Origin: CAYLNK01 sp964384675
GTDB taxonomy: Bacteria; Acidobacteriota; Thermoanaerobaculia; UBA5066
Direction of reading: 5' to 3'
Length of the DNA: 14,131 bases
Assembly: GCA_964384675.1 (NCBI GenBank)
Contig: CAYLNK010000161.1
Span: forward strand, 1-14,131
Within the stretch, counting starts at the first letter, position 1; the number at the start of each line of letters is the position of its first letter. A program made the translations under genes and the position numbers. Under the pieces are notes generated by a model that saw only the letters and a program-made list of their open reading frames with translations, did no database searches and was not told the DNA's origin. Shown piece by piece: positions 6,743 to 13,717 of the stretch.

Positions 6743-7132
6743 ATGGTCGACGCCACCCTCACCCCGGCCGAGATCCGCCGGCTCGTCCACGAGCTCGTGG
6801 ACGGCTTCTCCGGCCTCCCGTCCGCGCGCGACCGCTGGGTCGCGCTCCTGACCGACCCGTCGCCTTCGATCCGGCTCCAGGCGGAGACGTCTCTGCTCTC
6901 CCTGGGTCTCTCTCTCGGCTCTCTCGCCGCGGTGCCGCCGACACCGCGGCCGCCGCGTTCGGAGACGACCTCCCACCGGGTCCTCCGCGAAGCCTGCGAG
7001 AGCACGCACACGACCTGGGACGACCCGAGCGACCCGTGGCGACACTGCCGCGAGTGCCTGGGGGACGCCTTCTGGTTCGACGCGTTCGGCGAGCCGCGCT
7101 GCCTGAGCTGCCACCCGCCACGCGTCTCGTAG
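6743..7132 (+). CDS. small protein with C-terminal CxxC-x14-CxxC (zinc-ribbon-like)
   Basis: A 129-residue protein not assigned to a known family. The N-terminal half (1-60) looks helical, with AEIRRLVHELVDGF, RDRWVALLTDPS and SIRLQAETSLLSLG. A Pro/Ser/Arg-rich linker follows at about 63-78. The C-terminal part has WRHCRECLGDAFWFDAFG followed by EPRCLSCHPP: Cys102/Cys105 and Cys120/Cys123 in a CxxC-x14-CxxC layout, typical of a small zinc ribbon. The second pair reads CLSCH, which is also the heme-c pattern, but there is no signal peptide, so zinc is favoured. The start has no well-spaced Shine-Dalgarno (GGGGG lies only two bases before ATG), but an in-frame stop at 6716-6718 with no start after it excludes a longer form. 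It follows the FAD gene by 47 bp and may have its own promoter near the palindrome at 6691. The long frames opposite it are low-complexity and read as shadows. Confidence 0.65.
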   Translation: MVDATLTPAEIRRLVHELVDGFSGLPSARDRWVALLTDPSPSIRLQAETSLLSLGLSLGSLAAVPPTPRPPRSETTSHRVLREACESTHTTWDDPSDPWRHCRECLGDAFWFDAFGEPRCLSCHPPRVS

Positions 7133-7174
7133 AGCCCGGCGGCCAGCCAGCCGGCTCCGGTCCCGTCGGGTCCT

Positions 7175-7792
7175 TCAGGCGCGGCGCACGAGGTGAAAGA
7201 CCGGGGTCACGATTCCCTGGTGGTCGGGGTTGATCGGCGGCACCTCTCCCTCCTCCACGATCTCGAAGGGAGGGACCAGGAGCGAATGCAGCTGATGGCG
7301 TCTCGAGGCGAGACCGCGCGTTCCGGCGTACATCCGGACCACGAGACGGCTTCCCGCGACCGACCAGCGCCGGATACTGCGAGCGTACGCGCCGTGCAGC
7401 TCGTCCGGGAGGATGTGAAGGCAGCCCGTGTCGAGGATGACGTCGAAGGAGGCGCCGAGACCGGTCCTCGAGCAGACGTCCACCACCTCGAAGGTGAGGC
7501 CGGTGAGGTGCCCGTACGCGTCTCTCGCGCATCGAATCGCCTCCCGGGAGACGTCGATCGCGACCACCTCGAGCCCGCGGGACGCGAGCGCTGCGGCGGT
7601 CTGGCCGAGACCACAGCCGATCTCCAGGACCCTCTGTCCCCGGGACAGCCAGCCCTTCTCGAAGCCGAAGAGATACTGGGGCGCGGAGGCGGCCAGGCGG
7701 CGAGCCCGGAATTCTTGCCCACCCCAGTCGGAGTCCCAGGCGCGCCGGACCCGTCTGCGGAGGAGGAGCTCGCGGGCCGCGAGGATAGGCAT
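7175..7792 (-). CDS. class I SAM-dependent methyltransferase
   Basis: A 205-residue Rossmann-fold methyltransferase. Motif I is RVLEIGCGLGQTAAALA (54-70), with the glycine loop that binds S-adenosylmethionine. VVAIDVS (77-82) gives the acidic residue Asp80 that contacts the ribose. FEVVDVCSR (101-109) and FDVILDTGCLHILP (116-129) are motifs II/III and the post-III region, close to small TehB/thiopurine-like enzymes. The end includes LVVRMYAG (150-157) and GIVTPVFHLVRRA. The substrate is unknown. The start MPILAARELLLRRRVRRAWD is chosen because it reads as a natural N-terminus; the frame stays open for 56 more codons upstream, to an ATG at 7960, but that stretch is Pro/Ala-rich and unlike a methyltransferase. 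The gene is convergent with the CxxC gene (42-bp gap) and lies 192 bp downstream of the outer-membrane gene. Confidence 0.88.
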   Translation of the reverse strand: MPILAARELLLRRRVRRAWDSDWGGQEFRARRLAASAPQYLFGFEKGWLSRGQRVLEIGCGLGQTAAALASRGLEVVAIDVSREAIRCARDAYGHLTGLTFEVVDVCSRTGLGASFDVILDTGCLHILPDELHGAYARSIRRWSVAGSRLVVRMYAGTRGLASRRHQLHSLLVPPFEIVEEGEVPPINPDHQGIVTPVFHLVRRA

Positions 7793-7984
7793 TGCCGCCG
7801 AGGATCGTACCAAGCGGCCGCCAGTTGTATGTAACGGCTGAATCGACAGCGCCCGCTCGGCTCTCGGTGGCGCTGGCGGCGTTGCGCCGACAGGCGTGGA
7901 GCCAGCTACAGACTGTGGCGGCGCGCCTTGCCATCGCCAGCCGATAGCCGTCGCATCCACTGTCGCTACAACCGTTACGAGCAG
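7793..7984. other. 192-bp gap of unassigned sequence between methyltransferase and barrel genes
   Basis: This gap lies between two minus-strand genes and carries no recognised gene. On the minus strand the methyltransferase frame stays open from an ATG at 7960, giving a Pro/Ala-rich stretch (for example QGAPPQSVAGSTPVGATPP). Base use is less strictly GC-biased than in the neighbours. An 8-bp inverted pair is present, GCCGCCAG (7817-7824) and CTGGCGGC (7873-7880), without a following T-run, so no convincing terminator. It may hold the methyltransferase promoter, or be a gene remnant. Confidence 0.4.
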
Positions 7985-9334
7985 CTAGAACCCGGCCCGC
8001 AGCGTCACCAGCACCTCGTCCGGGTGCGCGACGCGGGCCGCGAGGATCACCTCGTGCCGCGCGTACTCGGCCGTCAGGTCCACCCCGCGCACGATGCCGA
8101 GCCGGAAGCCCAGGTCGTACTTGCTCCAGTCCCACGTCATCGACGGCGCCACGAAGCCGGCCGGCAGCGGGAACTCGTTGTCGATCTTCGAGACGCGGAC
8201 GACGGGCTGGAGCCAGTTCAGGACCGGCGTCTCGCCCCACAGGAAAAGGCCGTTCAGCGGGATCCGATAGGCGAGCTCCGCTTCGAAGCCCTCCCGCACC
8301 AGACCCGCGATCTCCTGGTGGACGAGCTGCCCGTACAGCTGGAGGCCGCCGAGCCGCAGCTCCACGTTCGCGCCGTACTCGAGCTTCTCGTCTCCGTCGA
8401 TCGCGAGCGAGGGGCCGCCGGGGAAGCCCTTCAGGAGCTGCAGGTCTCCCGAGTAGAACGACCCGCGGATCGCGACCTTCTCCGCCAGGGTGCGGCGGAA
8501 CACCCAGCCGAGGACGTCGACGCCGTCCCGCTTCTCCTCGCCCCAGGTGAAGCGCAGCCCGAGCCCGCCCCCCACCTGGAACTTCCCCTTCAGGTTCACG
8601 TCGTTCGCCTTGGCGTCGTACAGGATCGGGAAGCCGGACTGGAAGACGGGGTTCGGGTTCGCGAAGCTCGTCCGTTCCGGTGTGCCGTTGTCCCCCGCGA
8701 GCGCGTTGGGGTCGCGGAAGAAGAGCGGGTTGCCGCTGACGGCCTGAGCCCGCCAGTAGACGACGCTCCCGAACGAGCCGCCCGCCTCCGCCCCGATCTC
8801 CTCGAACCGTCCGACGGCCGTGCCCCAGAGTCCGTAGCTCTCGAAGCGGCGCTGGAGCTGCTTCGTGAAGCGAGGCGCCTTCCCGAGCTGCAGGTAGACG
8901 CTCGTCCCGGGAAGCGCCACGAGCGGTTCGTACTTCTTGCCGAGCCGGAGCCACGCCTCGCGCAGGAAGACGCGGTCATCGCTGGAGGTGGGGTTCCGGT
9001 TGTACAGGTCGAGGAAGTGGACGGCGACGCGGCCGGAGATGTCGGGCGTCAGGTCCGCTTCGGCGATCAGGCTCGCGTCGGACAGCTCGATCGACGTCCC
9101 GGTCGAGACGGTGCGCAGGAACACCGGCTGCGGCAGGCTCGGCGAGGCCACCCGCGCCTCCTCCGGCGAGGAGTGGCGCGCGTTCACCTTCAGCTCGCCC
9201 TTGACCCGGAGCTTCCCGGAGAAGAGCGAGAGGCTGCCGGGGGGCAGGAGCGATCCACCCTCCTGCCCCGGGGCCGCGACGGCGGCCCCGAGGGACACCA
9301 CGAGTACCAGCAGACGGAGGGCTCGGACGGACAT
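7985..9334 (-). CDS. outer-membrane beta-barrel protein (porin-like)
   Basis: A 449-residue exported protein. The N-terminus MSVRALRLLVLVVSLGAAVAAPGQ is a clear signal peptide with cleavage likely near residue 21-23. The mature protein is a long series of amphipathic strands separated by turns and polar loops, for example GKLRVKGELKVNARH, SGRVAVHFLDLYNR, VGGGLGLRFTWGEEKR, KLEYGANVELRLGGLQLYGQL and YDLGFRLGIVRGVDLTAEYARHEV. It ends VLVTLRAGF, and a terminal Phe is the usual signal for BAM-dependent barrel insertion. It has no TonB box or plug domain, so a porin or passive channel, or a structural barrel, is more likely than a TonB-dependent receptor. The start at 9334 is preferred over 9352 because AGGAG (9340-9344) stands five bases upstream. 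It begins 44 bp downstream of the repeat-protein gene, so the two are probably co-transcribed. The cargo is unknown. Confidence 0.85.
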   Translation of the reverse strand: MSVRALRLLVLVVSLGAAVAAPGQEGGSLLPPGSLSLFSGKLRVKGELKVNARHSSPEEARVASPSLPQPVFLRTVSTGTSIELSDASLIAEADLTPDISGRVAVHFLDLYNRNPTSSDDRVFLREAWLRLGKKYEPLVALPGTSVYLQLGKAPRFTKQLQRRFESYGLWGTAVGRFEEIGAEAGGSFGSVVYWRAQAVSGNPLFFRDPNALAGDNGTPERTSFANPNPVFQSGFPILYDAKANDVNLKGKFQVGGGLGLRFTWGEEKRDGVDVLGWVFRRTLAEKVAIRGSFYSGDLQLLKGFPGGPSLAIDGDEKLEYGANVELRLGGLQLYGQLVHQEIAGLVREGFEAELAYRIPLNGLFLWGETPVLNWLQPVVRVSKIDNEFPLPAGFVAPSMTWDWSKYDLGFRLGIVRGVDLTAEYARHEVILAARVAHPDEVLVTLRAGF

Positions 9335-9378
9335 GCTCGCTCCTGGCGGCATGTTAATCCGCGCCCGCGGGAGAGTCC

Positions 9379-12300
9379 CTACGGCGTCTCGACGATCGTC
9401 GTCCCTCCCTCGGCCACCGTGAACGCCTTGATCGCCGTGCCGTCGATGGCCAACGTGTAGTTGCCGGGCGCGATGTTCTCCAGGCGGCGCACGGGCGTCG
9501 CGAGCATCAACGACGAGTCCAGGCTGAAGATCGAGTAGCGGTACGGGAGGCCGGACGCGGTGAGGAGCTGCGCCTTCGCTGGACCCTTCTCGAGCGTCTT
9601 CGGGCCGGCGTGGATCTCCACCGTGCCGCCCGGCGTCAGGGCGATCGGCACGGTCGGGCTCGGCACCGAGACGCCCTCCAGGGTCACGGCCGCGTAGCCG
9701 GAGGCGTCCGCCACCAGCGTGTAGCGCCCCGGCTTGAGCGACGGGATGTCGCCACGCCCCTCCCCGTCGAGCGCGATCGAGCCGGTGAAGACGGGCGTTC
9801 CGGAAGCGTCCAGGACCCGCGCCATCAGTCCGCGCAGCGGCACGCCGTAGAGGCCGTCGCGCACCTGGACGCCGATCCCCTCGCCCCTCACGAGCTCGAT
9901 GACCAGCGCGTCTCCGTCCCGCTCCGACGCCGTGACCGTACGCTTGTCGAACTGGAAGTCGGGCTTCCTCACCGTGAGCGTGTAGGCCTTGGCGTCGAGG
10001 TCGTCCATGGCGAAACGTCCGTTGCTGTCCGTCGTCACCGCGCGGAGGAACGGGCGGCCGGAGTCGTCGCCCCCGACCTCGATTACGGCATCGGGCAGCG
10101 GCTGTCGCGAGCCCGACTCCACGACGGTCCCCGCGATCCGCGCCGTCGGGATGTCGATGTCCAGCGTCTGGTCGCCGGTCAGCTTGACCGTCTCGGGGCG
10201 CGGGGTCCCGCCCAGGTTGCTGCCGGTGGCCTGCACCAGGTACGTCCCGTCGAGCAGCCCTTCCAGGCGATAGGCGCCCGACTCGTCCGTGCGGGCCGTC
10301 GCCGAGCGTCCGCCCCCACCCTGCACGTTCGCGAACACCATCGCGTCGGCGACCCCCTGGCCCCCCTTCCGGACCTGGCCGGACAGGGTGTGGCCGGCCT
10401 CGAAGACGATCTCGGTCTCGGCGTCGGTCTGCCCCTCGGCGATCGTCAGCTGGCGCGACGCCGTGCGCGTGGAGCCTCCCATGAAGCTCCCCGCCGTGGC
10501 GCGGAGCGTGATGGCGCCGGCCGGGACACCGGTCAGCTCGAAGCGGCCGTCGCCGGCCGAGCGGGTGGAGCCGAAGAAGCCGTCGGGACCCGAGACGTTC
10601 ACGCTCACCTGGTCCCTCAGCTCGGCCGGGAGACCGCTCACCGTGCCGCGTACCGTGGCTCCCGCGGCCAGCGTCAGCACCAGGTCCTCCTTCGACTCCC
10701 CGACGTTGATCACGGTGTCGGACGCCGGGCTCGACTTGCCGTTGAGCGTCGCCGCGGCCGAGTACCGCCCCGCGCCGAGGTGGTCGAAGCGGAAGCGGCC
10801 CGATGCGTCGGTGACCGTGCCGGTGCCGCCGGTCATCCGCCCGAAGCCGCTCTCGCCGGCCGCGGAGAGGCTCACCTGCGCGCCGGCGAGCGGCTGGCGG
10901 CTCTCCGAGACGACGACCCCCGCGACCGAGCCGCCCGTCGTCATCCGGACCTCCACGGCACCGCCCGTCTCCTTGATCTCGACCGACTCGGTGGCCTCCG
11001 CATAGTCCCCGTGCCTGGCGGTGACCCGCGCCTTTCCGGGCGCGAGCCCTTCGATCTCGAAGCGGCCGTCGGCGTCGGTGGTGACGTCGCCGTCCCCGCC
11101 CATTCCCGGGAACACCATCATCGGCCCGCCGCCCCCACCGGCGCCCTGCACGGAGACCTCGGCGTCCGGGATCGGGCGGCCGGAGCGCGCGTCGACGACA
11201 CGGCCCTTCAGCGCACCGCCGGGCGCCACCTTCACCTCGACGTTCTCCTTCGTCGCGCCTTCCTCGACGACGACGTCGCCGACCCGCGAGGCCTGGTACC
11301 CCTTGGCTTCCACCGAGACCTGCCACTTGCCGGGCGGCACGTCCTCCAGGAGGAACCGGCCGTCCTCGGCGCGGACCTCCAGCCGGTTCCCGCCGCGCCC
11401 GCGGCCGCCGCCGCCTCGCGTCGCGAAGCGCATCACCATGCCGCCCATGCCGCGGTCCGGCTCGTACGAGACGACGTACTCCGTGAGCGGCTTGCCCGAC
11501 TTCGCGTCGACCGCGCTGCCCGCGATCTTGCCGTTCGTGGAGACCGTGATCTCGACGCCCTCGGCCGGCGCGACCACGCCCTTCTTCAGCGGACCCATCC
11601 CGGCGCCCCCGCCGAGCACCTGCAGGTCGTACGTCTCCCCTGCCTTGAGGCCCTCCACCTCGAACGCGCCGTCGGGACCCGTCGGCTGCATCCCGCCGGC
11701 GCCGCCGCCGAGCATGCGCCCCATGCGGCTTCCGGCCGGCTGCACGAACAGGCCCTCGACCCCGTTGCCGTTCTTCTGCCGGATGAAGCCGGCGATCAGC
11801 GCGCCCGGGGCGAGCGTCACCTCCAGCGGGTCGAGCGCCTTCCCCTCGGCGACCTTCACCGGGTCGATGGTCTCGGTGGCGTAGCCGCTCTTGCGGATCA
11901 TCAGGAAGTAGTCGCCCGGCTTGACGCCCTTCAGCTCGAAGCGCCCGTCCGGCCCCGTCTTGCCGCGCGGGCGATCCTCCCCGCCGCCGGCGATGCTGAT
12001 CCCGGCGTTCATCCCGCCCCGGCCCATCCGGAAGTTCATCGGCGCGCTCAGCGCGACCTCGGCCTCGGGGACCGGATTGCCGCCCTGGTCTTTCACGACA
12101 CCGGACAGCACGGCCCCGCGCCGCAGCACGAGCGCGACCCCGGTCTTCGCGCCGCCCGGCGCGAGCGAGAGCCCGCCCAGCGAGGAGGCCTCGAAGTCCG
12201 GGTGTGTGACGGACAGCCTCTGGTTGTCCCCCGGCGCCAGCCGCGAAGCCTTGAACGTGCCGTCCGGGGCAGACTTGAAAACCTGGCCCTCGCTCGAGCG

Positions 12301-13554
12301 CAGCTGTCGGAGGAACGCCGCGATCCCCGTCTCCCCCGCCTTGGTGAGGCGCCACTTCGCGCCCCCGACAGGACGTCCCTCCTCGTCGGTGAAGCGGCCG
12401 GAGAGCGTCGCCCCGAGGAGCAGAGGCACGTCGAGCTTCTTCGCCTCGCCCGCCGCGAGGACGACGTCGTCCTTCACGTACGGCACGTAGCGCGGCTCGT
12501 CGCCCTTCAGGCGGAGCCTGCCCGGTGGAATGGACTTCACCTTGTACCGGCCGTCCGGACCCGAGCGCGTGAGGCGCACCGCGCTTCCGATCCGCACCTC
12601 CACCTTGGTCCGCGGCACCGCGCGCCCGCTCCTGGCGTCGACGACGCGTCCCTCGAGCGAGGCCGGCGGCGCGAGGACGGCGGCGATCGGTCCGGAACCC
12701 GGCTTCACGGTGGGCAGCTCGACCCAGCCGGCGTCGCCCGCATCCACGACGAGCGCGCCCTTCGGCTCGCCGACGTGCGGGATGCGGAACGAGCCGTCCT
12801 CCGCCGTCTCCACCCAGCGGGTCCGGCTCTTCCCCTCGAACCGGACGAGCGCTCCGGCCGCGGGGCTCTTCCGATCCGCCTTCTTCACGGTGCCGGTGAG
12901 AGCCGTTCCCGGGGCGAGCACGAGGGGGCGGGAGACCGCGCCGGAGCGCACGCCGTCGCGCTCCACGGGCGCGAAGCCGTCCTTCTCGACGGTGAGCGTG
13001 CTCCCGTTCGGGCTGGCGTCGTCGAAGCGGAAGGTGCCGTCCGCCGCCGTCCGGGTCCGGCGCGGGAGCGGGCGGGCGCCGCCGGTGTCGTCGCCACGCC
13101 CGACCGGCGCCGTGAGCGTCACCTCGGCATCCGCGACCGGCGCTCCCTCCCTGTCGACGACCTTGCCGGCCAGCTTCTCGGCCTTCGGAAACGTCAGGTC
13201 GCCGAGGTCGTCGGTCTCGGCGGCGTCCCAGATCCCCTCGAGCGACGCGGCGACGATCCCGCCTCCCTCGATCCTGAGCCGCACCAGGGTGTCGGCCTTC
13301 GCGGCCTCGGGTGCGAGGACCAGCGTGAAGGCACCGTTCGGCCCGGTGGTCGTCTGGGCCAGAGGCTTCGCCTCGGCGCCGCGCCGGGCCTCGCGGCGCG
13401 CCTCGTCGAACGGCGCTTCGTAGGCGTGCGCCGAGACGGTCACGCCGCTCGCGGGCTTGTCGCCGGCGAGGAGGCGCCCCTTCCACTCACCGGCGGACAG
13501 GGGAAGCGTGGCGGCAAGAAGGGCCGGAAGGACGATGGATCGGATCGGGACCAA
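9379..13554 (-). CDS. giant exported protein of about 14 carboxypeptidase-regulatory-like repeats
   Basis: A 1391-residue protein starting at a TTG: AGGAGG (13560-13565) stands five bases upstream, and the sequence from it, MVPIRSIVLPALLAATLPLSAGEW, is a standard signal peptide. The rest is a chain of beta-sandwich units of 80-104 residues resembling CarboxypepD_reg/Cna-B-like domains. Each opens with a strand like LxGxVVDxxGxPVxxAxVxL and has a middle TxxDGxFxxxxLxPGxYxLxxxxxGY. Unit starts are near residues 26, 127, 218, 299, 383, 482, 585, 676, 780, 875, 966, 1056, 1138 and 1226, followed by a divergent C-terminal segment. Units from about 506 to 823 carry Gly/Met-rich inserts. There is no protease, glycosidase or membrane-anchor motif, so a stalk, adhesive or scaffold role in the periplasm or at the surface is inferred. 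The barrel protein gene follows 44 bp downstream. Confidence 0.88.
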   Translation of the reverse strand: MVPIRSIVLPALLAATLPLSAGEWKGRLLAGDKPASGVTVSAHAYEAPFDEARREARRGAEAKPLAQTTTGPNGAFTLVLAPEAAKADTLVRLRIEGGGIVAASLEGIWDAAETDDLGDLTFPKAEKLAGKVVDREGAPVADAEVTLTAPVGRGDDTGGARPLPRRTRTAADGTFRFDDASPNGSTLTVEKDGFAPVERDGVRSGAVSRPLVLAPGTALTGTVKKADRKSPAAGALVRFEGKSRTRWVETAEDGSFRIPHVGEPKGALVVDAGDAGWVELPTVKPGSGPIAAVLAPPASLEGRVVDARSGRAVPRTKVEVRIGSAVRLTRSGPDGRYKVKSIPPGRLRLKGDEPRYVPYVKDDVVLAAGEAKKLDVPLLLGATLSGRFTDEEGRPVGGAKWRLTKAGETGIAAFLRQLRSSEGQVFKSAPDGTFKASRLAPGDNQRLSVTHPDFEASSLGGLSLAPGGAKTGVALVLRRGAVLSGVVKDQGGNPVPEAEVALSAPMNFRMGRGGMNAGISIAGGGEDRPRGKTGPDGRFELKGVKPGDYFLMIRKSGYATETIDPVKVAEGKALDPLEVTLAPGALIAGFIRQKNGNGVEGLFVQPAGSRMGRMLGGGAGGMQPTGPDGAFEVEGLKAGETYDLQVLGGGAGMGPLKKGVVAPAEGVEITVSTNGKIAGSAVDAKSGKPLTEYVVSYEPDRGMGGMVMRFATRGGGGRGRGGNRLEVRAEDGRFLLEDVPPGKWQVSVEAKGYQASRVGDVVVEEGATKENVEVKVAPGGALKGRVVDARSGRPIPDAEVSVQGAGGGGGPMMVFPGMGGDGDVTTDADGRFEIEGLAPGKARVTARHGDYAEATESVEIKETGGAVEVRMTTGGSVAGVVVSESRQPLAGAQVSLSAAGESGFGRMTGGTGTVTDASGRFRFDHLGAGRYSAAATLNGKSSPASDTVINVGESKEDLVLTLAAGATVRGTVSGLPAELRDQVSVNVSGPDGFFGSTRSAGDGRFELTGVPAGAITLRATAGSFMGGSTRTASRQLTIAEGQTDAETEIVFEAGHTLSGQVRKGGQGVADAMVFANVQGGGGRSATARTDESGAYRLEGLLDGTYLVQATGSNLGGTPRPETVKLTGDQTLDIDIPTARIAGTVVESGSRQPLPDAVIEVGGDDSGRPFLRAVTTDSNGRFAMDDLDAKAYTLTVRKPDFQFDKRTVTASERDGDALVIELVRGEGIGVQVRDGLYGVPLRGLMARVLDASGTPVFTGSIALDGEGRGDIPSLKPGRYTLVADASGYAAVTLEGVSVPSPTVPIALTPGGTVEIHAGPKTLEKGPAKAQLLTASGLPYRYSIFSLDSSLMLATPVRRLENIAPGNYTLAIDGTAIKAFTVAEGGTTIVETP

Positions 13555-13559
13555 GGGGA

Positions 13560-13565
13560 CCTCCT
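13560..13565 (-). promoter_or_regulatory. strong Shine-Dalgarno that fixes a TTG start
   Basis: AGGAGG on the minus strand lies five bases before the TTG at 13554. No ATG or GTG is present at a suitable distance, and the longer frame to an ATG at 13617 would place an Arg/Pro-rich stretch (QPGRRRPNRQ) ahead of the signal peptide. This supports TTG as the start of the repeat-protein gene. Confidence 0.8.
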
Positions 13566-13617
13566 GTCGGTTCGGCCGACGCCGACCCGGCTGCAACGAT
13601 GGCGCCAGCGTCTCCAA

Positions 13618-13646
13618 GGACGAGAAACCCAGTCGCGGAGGTTACA
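13618..13646 (-). promoter_or_regulatory. possible ECF-sigma-type promoter for the repeat-protein gene
   Basis: On the minus strand TGTAACC (13646-13640) and CGTCC (13622-13618) are separated by 17 bases, resembling the AAC-containing -35 and CGTC-type -10 of extracytoplasmic-function sigma factors. A start about 7-10 bases downstream would give a leader of roughly 55-60 nt before the TTG at 13554, and would exclude the ATG at 13617. Two short motifs are weak evidence. Confidence 0.25.
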
Positions 13647-13717
13647 GAACTCCCCGGATGAGGCAGGAGTCCCCAAAACGGGAAGCGAGGCGGCCCGCGG
13701 TCTAAGCTCGCGACCCC

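Noticed and set aside
7100..7114. CLSCH as a heme-c binding site in the small CxxC/CxxC protein
   Set aside because: The protein has no signal peptide, and the paired CxxC motifs fit a zinc ribbon better.
7133..7174. Bidirectional terminator between the convergent CxxC and methyltransferase genes
   Set aside because: Only short, imperfect GC stems (AGCCCGGC with GCCGGCT; CCCG-T-CGGG) and no T-run on either strand.
7928..9460. 510-codon plus-strand frame over the barrel gene
   Set aside because: Composition is noise-like (Val/Arg/Glu/Leu-rich with no fold pattern), whereas the minus strand gives alternating barrel strands and a terminal Phe.
10289..13423. Several Ser/Pro/Thr-rich plus-strand frames opposite the giant repeat protein
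   Set aside because: They are mirror images of the Gly/Ala/Val-rich repeat codons; no start signals and no domain pattern.
9353..13486. Upstream part of a 1833-codon minus-strand frame that would fuse to the barrel protein
   Set aside because: It is out of frame with the repeat protein, has Arg/Gly-rich noise, and the barrel has its own Shine-Dalgarno and signal peptide at 9334.
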